The notes: generated from the letters alone by a model not told the origin. Counted from the first letter of the stretch, positions 1 through 13,025 are shown. The stretch: DNA of 64,000 nucleotides from Pycnopodia helianthoides (GCA_032158295.1 CM063243.1:4348948-4412947); one strand, 5' to 3'. Translations and numbers: made by a program.

Positions 1-3000
1 TACAAAAATAGCACATGAAGTAAAGGAATAAAAGATATTTGTTTTTCCATCAATAGAATCATTTTATTTGACAACTCCAACTTCAAATAATACAATAAAA
101 GGAAAACAATGCAATTTTAACATTATCAGCATAAGAACAATAATTTATATGAAATTGAACAAGCCTGAAGAGTGATATTTTCTACACTATCCGTACTCTT
201 TCTTTGGAATATTCGTTTTTACTTTTTTTCCAATAACTAATTTACACTTTTAAGCTGTAGAAACTTTATCATTAGTTTGGATACTTTTTTAAAGTTTACC
301 CCGAAACCCCAAATCACATTAAATGTTTTGTCACTCGTCTAAGCTAGTTATGCTTTTTCCATTTTGTCTAATGTTTTTTCTTGCACAAATGATTCTGGTG
401 CACTGGTTCAAAAAAATTAGCTTTTAACAAGGTATTTTTAAGCAAATAAGTTACTTCAATCAACTCAACCTGTAAAATTTCAAGAAACTATAACACTTTG
501 GAGATTTCCTTGTTGTGCGGAACCATGTTTCTTTCAAGATAAATACCACAATATCACAAATTCTGTTGGGTCAAAGTTTAGGGTTTTGCCAGAGCCAGCC
601 ACAAACAAGACCCAACTTGCAAAGGAAATATTTGTACACAAAAATGGCAAGCTTTTGATTAAATGGAAATTATATATTCTTTAAAGATCTTTTTCAATCA
701 TGTATATTATAATACTTCTGAAGTCTAGAACAATAAATTCAAAGAATATGAGAACCACTGTACTTAATAGTAGATTTTAAGTTTACTTTAAATAAGTTTT
801 GTGGAGTAAAATATCAGTGCAACATGCAAGAATTGTAACTTTAAGCTGGTAAAAATAGTCTAATTTAGGACAACCCCATGCCGGTCCCGGGTACCAGACC
901 CACTATCTTTCTGATATCTTAAGGGCCATTACACCTCCCTTTCGGAATCCAAAAACCAGTTTATTTTCCTCACCAAAAAAATCCTAGATCTCAAACTTTA
1001 TGAGTTCAAATACACATTGTGTGCTTGCTAGCAAATGGTGCTCTTACTTTTTACAAGAACATTTATGTAAATGTAAGATTGTATCAGGGATGTACCTGGC
1101 ATCATTAATTAATGTCTACAATTTCACAAATGAAATCAACAAGTTGGTTGGATGTTCATTAATGATTCTTTGATATATAGAATGCCTTGAAGACCTTGAT
1201 GTTTCCGTTATAAGTTTCTCTCCTCAAACTCTGAAGCCTTCAAGATTGTACTGAAAGTTATTTGCTACACACTTTGTTGTAGGACATCAACTTTCCCATG
1301 CTGTGAAAGGTTAAAGGAAAAAATACAAACAGGTAACTCATTATAGAGTATATGAAAAAAGGGAAATTCCAAACACAATGAAAATCTTTGAAACCACAGA
1401 GAAATCTCAGTGAAGTGCAGGATTTGGCTGAAATTCAGGGAGTTTTTTCTGTTTGGCCATGCTTTAAGGGAGTTCCCTTAAACCACCTTGAAAAAAGAGT
1501 CTCCAGACCATTTACTGGCCTGAATGAATTTCACCCTGATTTCAGGGAATGCTCTGCATCAGAGCCTAGAACTCTTTAATTGGTAGATAATTCTCTGGAA
1601 TGTCATTTCCCACTTCCCCCACTCATAGTCTCATGGGGTGATTAGCCACATATCTTGCTGTTCTCCAAATGTAAACACTGGTCTATCCACACTGTGCTGA
1701 CCAGTGTACTGGTGACCTGAAACAAGGTGAACCCAAATGGCTGACCAATAAACCATCTATCATGTTGACTTTCCCTCATTAGACAGTAATCTATGCAGTT
1801 GTATTCATACCAAGGACACCTTGAAAACTTGGTGAATACTCCTTGAATTAAACCACACTTTATACAGACAACCCAAAATAGCCTTGGGCTGTGTTCAGCA
1901 GTACAGCAAAGTGAAAACAACATGAAACACTTAGGCTCTGGCTAGTTAGAAAAGAACTCCATGAAAACAGGGTGAAAAGGGAGAATTTACAATTTCAAGG
2001 AGAAAAAAGGATTTCACTCCATTTTCAAGATGAAGATTTTCATAGTGAAATGAACCTGCCCTCTCCCTGGTGTATCAATTTTCACTTGCCAATGAAATCT
2101 GAAGAGCCATCAATGATGACTTGATTCTTAAATATCACAATTTAAAATCACGTTTGCCAAAGTACCCTACATCTACCTTAATTTGCATAAGATCTGGTTT
2201 GCCTGATTGGTAATATTTAAACTGAAATTGATGAGTGTTTTGGTCAAGAAAAACGTAAGAAGTTCAACAAACTCTCTAGTTCTTTCACATATCATCTTAT
2301 GATGCAGAAACATTCTATTCTTGGGTTTATGGTGTAACTTGGGGTTAATAACAGTTTTGAGGAGGAAAATATTTAGCTTGTATTTGAAAGCTTATTGATT
2401 TATTCAAATTTATTGCAAATTTTATTCATACTTAAGGGGTTTGTTAATAAAACATGTTTTTATTTTTCAAATCTGTAATCAATCTGTAGGGATAACCACT
2501 CATATGGGTTAGGCTGGTGCCTGCATGAAGTCCCCAAAATATTGTGGTATGTGGCGTAGGGGTGCCGTCTGTAAAGTGCTGCAAAAACAGCCCACTTTTT
2601 GATGTTAGTGTAAACAAAAGTAAGGCAAGCCCAAAGGCATTTTACATACCTTTTCTGTAACCTTCACACATAATAGTCTGTTGATGTGTAGACATTGGGC
2701 TGATGATAGGCACTTGCAGGTCTCAGGGATATACTCTTTGTGACATCTACAGATGGCATGCCTTAAACATACAAACAAATGGAATCCATTTTATATTAAG
2801 ACAAACAAATGTTTATTTTATTAAGATGTAGTTAGAATGAGATGTAAACATTTGAAACAAATCCACCCACCATGTTGAGGTCTGTGTAGATCTGTCAATG
2901 ATTTTTCAAATGTAAAAGAAGTTTTTCAAAGAAAGAATGCTGAAACTTTTTGCTTCCTGTGTTCCTACCCAAAATAACAAACATTATCTACACTAAATAA

Positions 3001-3590
3001 TGTTTTTAATAGATAGTTCGGCTTGATATAACTGTTTTTTGCACCGAGTTACATAACCACAGAGCTGTGGCACATATCAAGAAAAACATAACCATTACAA
3101 AATGGTATATCCCAACCCCGCGATACTCCATGAGATCCTACAGTGTACCATTACACACGTTCTAGAAGTGGCGTCAATCAGCAGGGGTCGTCAATTTGGT
3201 CAGGAGGGGTGGTGAAAAAAATTCCCATTGCACATGCACATCCTATCTCGCTCACCGCTTGGTGTTAAGGCATGTTGTCATGCATGAAAATGGGTTATGT
3301 TGAAAAAAAAATGAACAATTTTTTGATCCACTATTAATTATTCCAATCGGGGGGGGGGTCCAGTGGGCCGAGTTTCCCAGAGAAAATTTTGACAATTTAG
3401 GTACTGAAAAGAATCATTTTAAAGCAGTTTTCAATGTAATTTTTAGAGATGGGGAAAAAAAAATTATAATAAACTAAAAAAATAAAAATAAATAAAGAAG
3501 AAAGAATAATAATAATAACTAGACCTTAGGTGTTTGTGAACAAACACATAGCTGTTCCGTTTTGTTTTAATTTGATTAAACGCTCTGTAT
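1..3590. other. AT-rich stretch without recognisable gene
   Basis: I see no convincing exon, RNA gene or intact mobile element. The longest reading frames are under 100 codons and lack family features. A G-run near 3347 and a simple (AAT)n tract near 3505 mark repeat debris. The hairpin at 3530-3547 (GTGTTTGT/ACAAACAC) and the GCTGTTCCG string that follows probably begin the repeat element holding the tandem array downstream. Confidence 0.5.
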
Positions 3591-3599
3591 CAAGCTAGC

Positions 3600-4545
3600 A
3601 AACATCACAAAGATTATGACTTTGTGACATGTGGTTCAGGAGATATGATTTTTGATATTTGAACTTCCTGTTTGGACTGAGAGGAAAGGTCAACCAGGGG
3701 TCATGGTAACCGAAGTTCAATGTTTAATGCTCAAAGAATCTATAACTTAAAAGAAATTTCAAATCAGTTGTGTTGTTCTTGAGATATTGTCCAACTTCTG
3801 GTTGACCTGGAATTTAAGGTCAACATGGGGTCATGGTAACCCAAGTTCAATCTTCAATGCTCAAAGGGTCTAGAACTGAAAAGAAATTGAAAATCGGGTG
3901 TAGACTTCTTGAGGTATGGTAACATTTCCGATTGACCCAGAAGTAAAGGTCAACATTGGGTCACAGTAACAAAAAATAAAGTTTTAATGATCAAAGGATC
4001 TCAAACTGAAAAGAAATTGAAAGTCGGTTGTGTAGTTCTTGAGATATGGTCCCACTTCCGGTTGACCCAAAAGTAAAGGTCATCAAGGGGTCACAGTAAC
4101 AGAAAGTAAAATTTTAATGATCAAAGGATCTCAAACTGAAAAGAAATTGAAAATGGTTGTGTAGTTCTTGAGATATGGTCCAACTTCCGGTTGACCCAGA
4201 AGTAAAGATCAACATGGGGTCACGGTAAATCAAGTTAAATCTTTAATGCTCAAAGGGTCTATAACTGAAAAGAAATTGAAAATCGGGTGTTGACTTCTTG
4301 AGATATGGTCCAACTTCCGGTTGACCCAGAAGTAAAGGTCATCAAGGGGTCACAGTAACAAAAAGTTCAATCTTAAATGCTCAAAGGGTCTATAACTGAA
4401 AAGAAATTGAAAATCGGATGTGTAGTTCTTGAGATATGGTCCAACTTCCGGTTGACCCAGAAGTAAAGGTCATCAAGGGGTCACAGTAACAGAAAGTAAA
4501 TTTTTAATGATCAAAGGATCTATAACTGAAAAGAAATTGAGTTTT
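3600..4545. repeat. Tandem repeat, ~130-bp unit, about 7 copies
   Basis: The shared string around CTGAAAAGAAATTG recurs at 3746, 3876, 4006, 4136, 4265, 4396 and 4526, giving a very regular period of 129-131 bp. Each unit carries 'ttgagatatggtc', 'cttccggttgaccc' and 'ggtcacagtaac' segments. The first unit is the most diverged and the middle units are the most alike. Almost identical A-rich strings (agaaagaataataataata) lie just outside the region near 3500 and 4908, so the array may be the body of a larger non-autonomous element. I see no coding potential. Confidence 0.9.
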
Positions 4546-4961
4546 TGACCAGCAAAATAGTTACACTTTAAGCGCCATGTGTTTTGTACAGATACAAAAT
4601 GCGCAATAAATGACGTCGTTGTGACGTGGCAGTATTGTGACAGTATTCCAGAAGTCTAAAACTGAAAAAATGTTGTGGATCGGATGTATACTTCTTGAGC
4701 TATGATTGAAACAAGATTGACTAATTAAATATTCACCTCGTTAAAACGTGGTTAATTAATTACAAATTTTAATCTGGCGACATTTTAGAAACTAAGTTTA
4801 GGCTCAAGCTTCCATATGGTATAAAATTTGACTGGTGTTTTGTTTTCCTAAAATTGAGTTATGGCGGTCAGAAAAGGTCACACGTTAAGTCAATGGGGTT
4901 TGGGTTAGAAAGAATAATAATAATAGTTAAAGAAAATAAATAAATCTTGACGACTACAATT

Positions 4962-4989
4962 GCTGTTCCGACTGAAATTTCGGAACAGC
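4962..4989. repeat. Short perfect hairpin, GCTGTTCCG arms
   Basis: The arms GCTGTTCCG and CGGAACAGC (4962-4970 and 4981-4989) enclose a 10-nt loop. The same GCTGTTCCG string occurs at the left edge of the tandem-repeat region near 3552, so this hairpin is probably a terminal structure of the element carrying that array. Confidence 0.6.
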
Positions 4990-5830
4990 TAATAATAATA
5001 TTTAAAATTTATATTGCGCCCCTTACATACAAAATGATCAAAGGCGCAGTACACATGTTAAAAAGCACAGAATGGAAGAAAAGACAAAGAAAAAAGACTG
5101 GTCACCAGGCCAGTGCCCAAACCACAGTATGGGGATACGTCTGATGTCCCGCCAACAGGAAACTAATAGTTACTTAAAAATCTGTTTAGCAGGAAAAGAA
5201 GACTTGTTTTGTTGCAAATTGCAAACAACAAAAAAATGATCAGAAAAAAGGTGGTGAGGTGTCAGGGGGCTGTTAAGAACCATGTCCGATTGCCGGGTAA
5301 TAACAAGATCTAGTGTGTGACCCATCTCATGTGTAGGTTTGTTAACATGTTGCTGGAGACCCATGGATTCAAGAAGTGTTAAAAAACGTATAGTGTTTGG
5401 ATCGTCAGAAATGTCAACATGGATGTTAAAATCTCCAGTTATTAAAACTGGTTCAGAAGATAAAATAATGGATTCTAAATATTCGGCAAAATCAGTGATA
5501 AACCGATTAACTGTACAAGGGTGGCTAACTGAGTAAGGTGGCCTGTAAATGATTACAAGTCGTAATTTAAACGAATTAATCCCCACAGACCATTCTGAGA
5601 ACTCAAATGAATCTAATTCATCTCCAGCAATTTTCTTGACATTCAAATGATCACGAAACAACAAAGCAGTGCCTCCCCCCACACGGTTTTTCAGGGGATG
5701 ATCTAGCAATCTAAAACCAGGTGGAGTTGCTTCATGTGGGCAACATCCATATCTGTAAACCAAGTCTCTGTAAGGGCAAATAACTCAGCCTTAACATTGA
5801 TAGCATAAGAATCTTACTTATGCAGTAAAA
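4985..5830 (-). pseudogene. Broken LINE retrotransposon: AP-endonuclease fragment plus 3' tail
   Basis: On the minus strand a 197-codon open frame (5763-5170) encodes the C-terminal two thirds of an APE-type endonuclease of a non-LTR retrotransposon. Visible motifs are the GGGTALLF strand, YRPPYS, the GDFNIHVD metal-binding motif, GHTLDLVITR and the catalytic SDH near the end. This pattern is typical of the CR1/L2-like clades (family knowledge). The preceding motif ALTETW is present at about 5790-5760 but in another frame, so there is a frameshift near 5745-5765. No reverse transcriptase follows: the frame stops at 5170 and the sequence passes into about 180 bp that looks like a LINE 3' end, with a GCGC hairpin and an ATT-rich tail at 4985-5050. 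It is therefore internally deleted and inactive. Confidence 0.8.
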
Positions 5831-5839
5831 TACTGTTTT

Positions 5840-6640
5840 TTTCATCTAGGGTATCCTGAATTTGTATTTTTTGTAAAATGAAACCTACACGTTGTGTAGT
5901 TTTTCGTAAAAAAAGTAACAATTTCCACGCAACTGTGCTTCGTTGACCAGGCTGTCGACAGACCAGCGATGATGATATTGCAACTTAGGGGGAATAACCG
6001 CTTTCCCGAGCATGCGCAGACACGTAAATTCTTTGTTCAAGGCGTTTGTAACTGGTTTGGTATACTATCACGTAATTTCACCAATTGAGGGCGTTATACT
6101 CTCGTGCTATCGAATTGTTCTAAAACGCCCTCTAGCGTTCAATGTTTATTGCATTTATTGTCGCACGCAAAGTAATGAAATAACGAAGACTACAAGCCTG
6201 TTAATTGGAAATGATATGCTTGTGTGTGTGTCCCACGTGATCGTGCGTTGTCTACATCGTGGTCGCTATTTGGTCAGCCTTTCACGGCACTTTCGAGTGA
6301 ATTTTTTTACGTTTATCCGAACAATCAAAATGTAAACGTGGGCCGGATGATCGGTCGGTTAACCTTGTAATCGTGTAACCCCTACCCCCCCCCCCCAATT
6401 TTAAACCGGATTCACATTGAACTCGGAGAGGTCATATGGTTCAATGGGCTTTTGTGAATGAAGGTCTTGTGATCTTGTGCCGACAGTAGACTGGTTTAGC
6501 AAACATAAATCATTGAGATAAGGCAGAACATACCCTCTTAACCTATAATGGGCCTGCCACGTCTGTGACAGGAAACTGTGAGCTCATTGGGACCAAACAG
6601 CTGTATCAGTGCAAGGTTAATAACTAGACAAACAATATTG
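5840..6640. other. Non-coding interval with a CpG-containing segment
   Basis: A 107-codon open frame (6012-6335, +) has no recognisable domain and is probably chance. The segment 5930-6330 is richer in CG dinucleotides than its surroundings and includes GCATGCGCAG at about 6010, which resembles an NRF1-type promoter site. I cannot connect it to an exon. Confidence 0.35.
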
Positions 6641-6659
6641 ATGTATTGACCAAAACAAA

Positions 6660-7500
6660 TGCCCAGCTGAGATTATTTTAATCTTGGGTCATCACTTGAC
6701 CAACATTTTTTGTTTTAACCATAATGACCATGACATTTAACATAATGGGGGATCCAAAGACCAATCCACAAATCAAGCTTGGAGTAGATATGCCAAGTCC
6801 TTCTTGAGTTATGGCTCGGAAAACATTTCTTTTGTTTTAGCCATAATGACCCTGTCTGTTGACTAAAGAGGTCTAAAAACAAATGGCTTCTGGGAGATCC
6901 CAAGACCAATCAACACATCAAGATTGGAGTTAAGTCCTTCTTGAGTTATGGCTCGGAAAACATTTCTTTTGTTTTAGCCATAATGACCCTGTCTGTTGAC
7001 TGATCAAGGGGTCTAAAAGCAAATGGCTTCTGGGAGATCCCAAAGACCAATCAACACATCAAGATTGGAGTTGATATGCCAAGTCCTACTTGAGTTATCG
7101 CTCGGACAACATTTCTTTTATTTTAGCCATGACACTGACATTTTACAGAAGGGGTTTAGAAAATATATAGGCTCTGAAGGATTCCAAGACAAATCCAAAC
7201 TAAAGTTTGGAGTTTATTTGCCAATTTCTTCTTCAGTAATCACTTTGATAACATTTCTTTTGTTTTTGCTATAATGATTGTGACATTTGACGTAAGGGGC
7301 TTAAAATCAGTAGGTTTCCGGGGGAGCCCAAGACCAATCCACACATCAACAATGGAGTTGATATGCCAAGTTCTTCTTTAAGTTATCACTTTGACATAAT
7401 TTATTTTGTTTTGGCCATTCTGGAGGAGCCAAAGACCAATCGACACATCAACATTGGAGTTGATATACCAAGTCCTTCTTGAGTAATCGCTCAAACAATG
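6660..7500. repeat. Degenerate tandem repeat, ~140-bp unit, about 6 copies
   Basis: The core 'gttgatatgccaagtcctt' followed by 'cttgagttat' recurs near 6801, 6938, 7087, 7228, 7374 and 7476, with spacings of 137-149 bp and a shorter last interval. Units also share 'aacatttcttttgttttagcc' and 'gaccaatc.acacatca'. Copies differ by substitutions and small indels, so the array is older than the 130-bp array at 3.6-4.5 kb. Confidence 0.85.
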
Positions 7501-7502
7501 AT

Positions 7503-7550
7503 TGCACACACGAACTAACGCACACGCACACACACACACAGAAAGACAAA
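7503..7550. repeat. CA-rich microsatellite at the end of the tandem array
   Basis: An alternating CA stretch (acgcacacgcacacacacac) directly follows the ~140-bp array. It is followed by 'atatgccccttcgac...gacgggggcat', a short imperfect inverted pair. Both look like terminal parts of the same repeat element. Confidence 0.7.
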
Positions 7551-7770
7551 GCCAACACTATATGCCCCTTCGACTTGCTTCGCCGACGGGGGCATTAGAA
7601 ACGCCTCTGATCACTCTTTCTGCTAATGTTTTTGATACAGTGGAATTCCCTGCCAACCACTTCTTTACGCCTTACTTTTTAGAGCCTTGGGCCTCCACTG
7701 CCAATAGATTGAACTAACAAATAAAAGTGATGATAAATTTGAATGGCAGATTCATGAATTAACAATTGTT

Positions 7771-7965
7771 ATAATGTTCAGGAGTTTCCCTTCCCTTTTA
7801 AAAAGGAGAGAGAAGTTCATTTACCAGACTCATTGTGCGTTGTTAGGAAGCTTGTCTACTGCAGGTCTCAAAAAGATCACTTGGATGACGAGTAGATCTC
7901 TGTGGAGATGACAGTCCTTGCTGTATCATGCAAAAAAACAAAACAATAATGCTTGACTTTAGCTG
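7771..7965. repeat. Dispersed repeat, copy 1 (partner at 11396-11562)
   Basis: Shares ordered blocks with 11396-11562: 'tttccctt.cctttta.aaa', 'agactcatt', 'ggaagctt', 'actgcaggtctca', 'gtagatc.ctgt.gagatgaca' and 'gctgtatcatgca'. Copies are clearly homologous but diverged. The second copy has GTAAGG on the minus strand where this one has lost the GT. Confidence 0.65.
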
Positions 7966-8741
7966 TGACATCTTAATAATTAATAAAAACACAAGAGTAG
8001 TTTGAGATTATAGCCTTTTCCCTTTCATTTAATTATTGGTAACACTTCTAGCAATTCTTTGTGAACCCAATGTCATAGTCTTGCTCATAAATGTAGAAAG
8101 CATATTTCTTATGCTCAAAAATTTAATGCAGGAGTCCTTTATGAATAAAGGCAAGCATTGGCATCAATCCTGGGGGTGACAGGGGGACACGTCCCCCTTT
8201 CCACTTTTTGAAGGATGGGGGACACTATATCAAATGTCCCCAAGGTTTTTTAAAACTTGTGTATCTCATATACGGCACTTTAGTGTGCCATCTCTTAGTT
8301 CTTAACTCTTGTAGCTCCTCAAGTTGCAAGCAAGAAGAATGAAAAAGGATACATTCTACTGTATGTTTAAATACAGCGATGCACTGTCTGTAAAGCTTAA
8401 CCCTATAGTCACTGTACCGCCCAAAACCCAATTATAAGTGAGCTCTCAAAATGAAACTAATCTAGCAACAGCAAGGTAAGTAAACTACCAAAAGCTATAA
8501 AAGTCTGCCTTGATTTGTTTCACATTTCCACCCTGTCAACTCATGATCACAAAATAATAATTGTGTTCAACATAAAGTGTTTTATAGGACTGTCGCACTC
8601 TTTTTTGCTGACAGTAAAACACAATCCAGCCTATCAGCTTAGAAATTATTTTTTCATACAACATATGTACAGACATCTATAAGTTAAAATGCTACAAAAT
8701 AACAGACCGATTGCGCAACCAATGGTTACATGTTATCACCT

Positions 8742-9573
8742 AACTTATAGAGGCATGAGAATCCGCAATCATGAAAAAAACGGAAATTCATTTCGTACGA
8801 AAAAAGATCGGAAAAATACAACGCTAAAAATGCATGTCCACATTTTGGGCAATGTCCAGAAATTGGGCAAGGTGACCCAGGCGTCAGCGACGCACTCGGA
8901 GAACCCCAAAGGCATTAGTGAGATCGGGATCAAGTTAATAGGAGGAAAATACTCAAAGAACAATGATGAATGCGTCAATTACTTCCCACCTATCAAGTGT
9001 TTTCATTGGTTCCCAATATATCTTTTGCTGATTGCAAGGCAATAACAAATACCAGTTTCCCATGGCCTGCAATTTCAGCTGTGCCGCGCCGCTCATTGGT
9101 TCGTGAACAAACTTAATGCACGTATATACAAAGTAAACACGATACAAAACATGTTCATTGTTTTGTCAGAAGACTTTCAAAAGTTAAGCACGAGTATTTT
9201 TGCTTTAGCAGTAAACGTATTACGGGCAAACATTATTGAACCGTACCGTAACTGAAGCGAAGAACAAGACAAGTCTATACATCCATTGTGTCTCTCGCTG
9301 CTGCATGCGCGGTGCATGGAAGACCGCAAGCCACATATCAGGGTGGCTCGGCTGGGCAGCAATTTATTGTTCATCCAAGTGCATTTTTTTTATCCTGGAC
9401 TGTCATGAACGTCGCATGATTAAAGATCAGAGGGATAAGAGGAGAGGGCTTAGCGAAATCCAAATGTATACCCCCTAAAACTGACCCCCAAATTTTATAT
9501 CGAAGACCACAAATTTGAAAGGAAAAAAAAAAAGGAATTTGGTTTAAACCGGAAGATTCTCATGCCTGCTTAT
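8742..9573. mobile_element. Candidate non-autonomous DNA element with inverted ends
   Basis: TTATAGAGGCATGAGAATC at the left is matched by GATTCTCATGCCTGCTTATAG at the right, giving about 20-bp inverted ends with GGCATGAGAATC as the perfect core. The interior (830 bp) holds only short frames (118 codons at most) with no recognised domain. I could not identify a target-site duplication, so the exact ends are uncertain. Confidence 0.5.
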
Positions 9574-9579
9574 AGTTGG

Positions 9580-10600
9580 TACTATGCCATCTCAGCTGAT
9601 GGCAAAGATGTGCATAGAGCAAAAGTGAGTACACCGACACTCAGCTTTATTTTTGGTAAATAACAACGCAGTTACTAAGCCTTTTTGGTAAGTTGTATGT
9701 TAAATCACTTTACTATTTCATAAATTACCAGTACTATACAACAAAAGAGGAATATTTTGAGTTAGGCACTACCGGCATCGGACGCCAATGCGGCCACATG
9801 TTCTTTTGTTTGTAATGTAAATCACCGAAATAAAAGTAAAGAGCTTTGGAAAAGTGAGCATTTATTAGCAGTGCAGAATTTTAAATAGCCAAAGGAATCA
9901 CATAGATTTGGAAAGCCTTTTCTTTTGGATAATTTCAGCCTCAAAATTGTGACAATCTTGTGTTGAAAAGTGTGTGATCGCGATCATCCGTGTGAGCACC
10001 ATTATACATTCATTGTAGAATTTCCAAGACTTATTGGATCTGTCCTTACTGGCTTTATTCAGCCACTCTTGTAAGGTCTCTGGTACAAACTCTGGAATAT
10101 TCTTCACAGATTTTGAGAAAGGGAAGTCTCGTTCGAATAAACAAATGCAACAATTATCATGTACTTTACAACAAAGACACTTTCCTAAAAGGACGCTTTA
10201 TTTGTTGATGTTTGATACCCACTATAGTTCATTTGACTTGGAGAGCAGGATCAGTCTATTCTGAAAAAAACTTGTGTACCAGCGCAACAGCAGACATTCT
10301 TTCTAAATGACTAAAAAGCTCAATTTGGGACGGGTGTAAATGAAACTTTGTATCCCTTTTTAGGAATTTACCATCATTGGGAGTGCTTGCACCTCCTTTA
10401 TCATAGGCCAGTCTTCTTTTGAGATGGTAAGCCTTTCTGCAATAAAAAACAAAATGCATGATTTGCAACATTAGTTTGCAAGTATTACCAACTGGAATTT
10501 TCATCAAACTTGAGGTTTGAATATTTTTAGGCACAATGACAAGGTGTAAGCAATTGCTGTACAACTTTACAAAACTCTTCAATTAGGCACAAAAAATGTT
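9580..10600. other. No confirmed gene; one exon-like segment on the minus strand
   Basis: On the minus strand 10436-10372 is open, preceded by a pyrimidine-rich acceptor (tttttattgcag) and followed by a GTAAAT donor. It would encode a short peptide containing KAYHLKRRLAYDKGG. A diverged relative of the donor side (ggaatttacc) occurs again near 11050, so this may be repeat sequence. No neighbouring exons could be joined. The rest of the interval shows nothing recognisable. Confidence 0.25.
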
Positions 10601-10601
10601 C

Positions 10602-10842
10602 TGTTTCCGGTTACATTTAAAAATAGGGTCGGTAGGTCGGAAAGTTTTTTTTTATGTTCTGGTTTTTATTTCAATGTTGCCTTAAACATGTTAAATGGGT
10701 AAAAGTCAGACATTTTCTTCCACGTAAAATAGGTTTTTATTTTTCCATTTTCCCCCGTTTTTTTAAAAAGCTGAATAAAAAGCTTAGGGTCGCGGCGTAA
10801 AACTAGTGTCGGTCGGGAGCCGGAAACAAAACCTTTTTGGGG
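10602..10842. repeat. Dispersed repeat with 'agggtcgg' ends, copy 1
   Basis: Closely matches 45105-45325: 'tctggtttttatttcaa.tgttgcct.aaacatg', 'aaaagtcagacattttcttcc', 'taaaataggttttt', 'agggtcgcggcgtaaaa' and 'gtcggtcggg'. The ends ('agggtcggtaggtcgg' and 'gtgtcggtcggg..ccgg') resemble each other, so it may be a mobile element, but I cannot assign a class. Confidence 0.7.
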
Positions 10843-10869
10843 GGGCCTTACCTGACAGAAAAAACTCAA

Positions 10870-13025
10870 CTCAGCCTTTTAACTCTGAAATGATCTCCAA
10901 ACATACAAACATTTTTTGTAACAAATTGTAATGCTACAGGAACATTTCTGACACTACCTTGTTCTTATACCAGAACAGACTTTCTACACAATTGCAAGAG
11001 AGCTTTAATTGGGACTGGGTGTAAATATTTAAATTTTTGTTTTTTTAGGAATTTACCTTTTACAGGAGAGTCAAGCTTCATATGGACATCAACTCATTGA
11101 CGGTTAGATTTCTTTTAAGACCTGTAGATGCAACCAAAAAAAAATTTACATTTTGTGAAAATAATGTCATTACAATGATGTAACGGTTGTGAGAGTATAT
11201 CACTGGAGTGGTTAAAACCCTCTAGTGCTATAAGCGTACCAGTTGGTAAATTACTCTACACATGAATTTAGTTGTAATCCCAAATTTCCTTGACTTTTAA
11301 GAGAATACACTTGAGAAACATAACTCAAAGTTCAAGTGGCCAGGGCAAGGTAGTTTACCCGCTACATTGTTTAGAACTTGTACTGGTCGGCTGGACTCAA
11401 GGGATTTCCCTTACCTTTTATAAAGAAGAGAGCAGTTCAGTGACAAGACTCATTTACATTGTGAGGAAGCTTCTCAATACTGCAGGTCTCAGACATCTGC
11501 TTGGTTTATCTGTAGATCACTGTTGAGATGACAACCATCGCTGTATCATGCATTAACAAAGAACAAAACACAATAATATTATTTATTTTTGATGCAATCA
11601 TTACATCAATTCACCAATATAAAATCTTTCACCCAGGGGTAGGGAGGAGGAGGGGGTAAAACCACCAACGTTGAAAATAATCTCATTCGACTTTGGCGAC
11701 ATGAAAGGTTCGAAGCTTGGTGTACAAAACCGATCCAATGGTGCAAGCGTATTTAAGTACTTGACCCTTTGCGTGTATTGCATTCAGTGTAGTGTACATT
11801 TGAACACAGTTGTTGAGCATCCGCAGGCGAGTAATGAGACTGCCTGAAACGAGTCCATTTTTTTAGGGTGGTAATAATATCTTTAAATGTTGTAGATACA
11901 CTAGAAAATGTTTACACTAAAGAACTTTTGTACATGATTTTGTGTGTGTAACTACTTCAGAAACTCATAATTAAACAAACAACATTTGCTTAGCTTTAAA
12001 CAACAATTTGTGATATATCTGTTGAAGATATGTATGTTGCTTCAGAATTCACATTACCTATGGAAAATGTCAACCGAAGCAACTGAGTATGATACATACA
12101 ACGGGTTGACAGAAACTTGTCGTCAAGTTCCTAGTTGCAAGTGACAGTATGGCTTACTCGTTGAGCAAGGCACCCAACTAACAAAAACCGATAAGCGTTG
12201 CCAGCTGTCAACTGGTAAGGTTATGTAATATTGTCCCAGATGGACTCTTGCACACTTGAGGGAGGAGCCATACATCTGGGTTTTTTGCATTCATTCTCAT
12301 CATAGTTTTCTGTAAACACACCCCACAATCAAGCAAAAGGTAAATCAACTTGCTGTCATGTTTCAGTGTAATAAGTAATAAAAAAAAAACAGTCATGCGC
12401 CAGCACTGTCAATAGGTTGAACTACCAAGGGAATTCAAAATTGATAATAAATTTTAATGAATGAAACTACGATAGATTTATGAACAAATTGATTTGAGGC
12501 CAATACTTTGTGCGGATTGGAGTACTGCCGGAGAATCACAATTGCTACGATTTGCTTTCAATTGTGGAAATCAGTTTGACAAAATGGTTGCGTTTGTGAC
12601 CAAAATGTTTATGGTCTCGTGGATTATTATTGACTGGAGATCAAATTAAAGATTATATAGTTATTTGCATTTTCAAATTCTCAAAGGGAACCCAACAAAG
12701 TGTTGTTGATGAACCCAAAATGATGAGTTTGATCTCTGAAGAAAAGCAATTGATGAACCACAACTATGAGAACATGTGAGAGTTGAAACTTTGAATTGTG
12801 CAAACAAAATTTGCACTTGCGTTTTCAACAAATTCCAGCTACAGTGTAATCTACATGTAGAGTAGCACTCCATTGGCAAGTTTTTTGATCAGGTAACCTA
12901 ACAGATATAAAGTTACATCTTCCCACCAAGGATACAAAGTGGATTGCTACCATTAATGGGGCCGATTCGTCATGACTTTAATACTTCATAATAATTCAAA
13001 GTGCCTGTTCATCTCTGAAAATCTA
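10870..13025. other. No recognised gene; dispersed repeat copy 2 inside
   Basis: 11396-11562 is the partner of the repeat at 7771-7965. Elsewhere I see only short frames. The plus-strand segment 12687-12776 is open and ends at a GTGAGA donor-like site, but no exon could be joined to it in phase. I make no gene call here. Confidence 0.45.

Noticed and set aside
3746..4540. CRISPR-like array
   Set aside because: The whole 130-bp unit is repeated with no unique spacers, and the genome is eukaryotic.
6012..6335. 107-codon frame next to an NRF1-like site as a small gene
   Set aside because: No start context, no domain, no poly(A) signal; the frame contains no conserved features.
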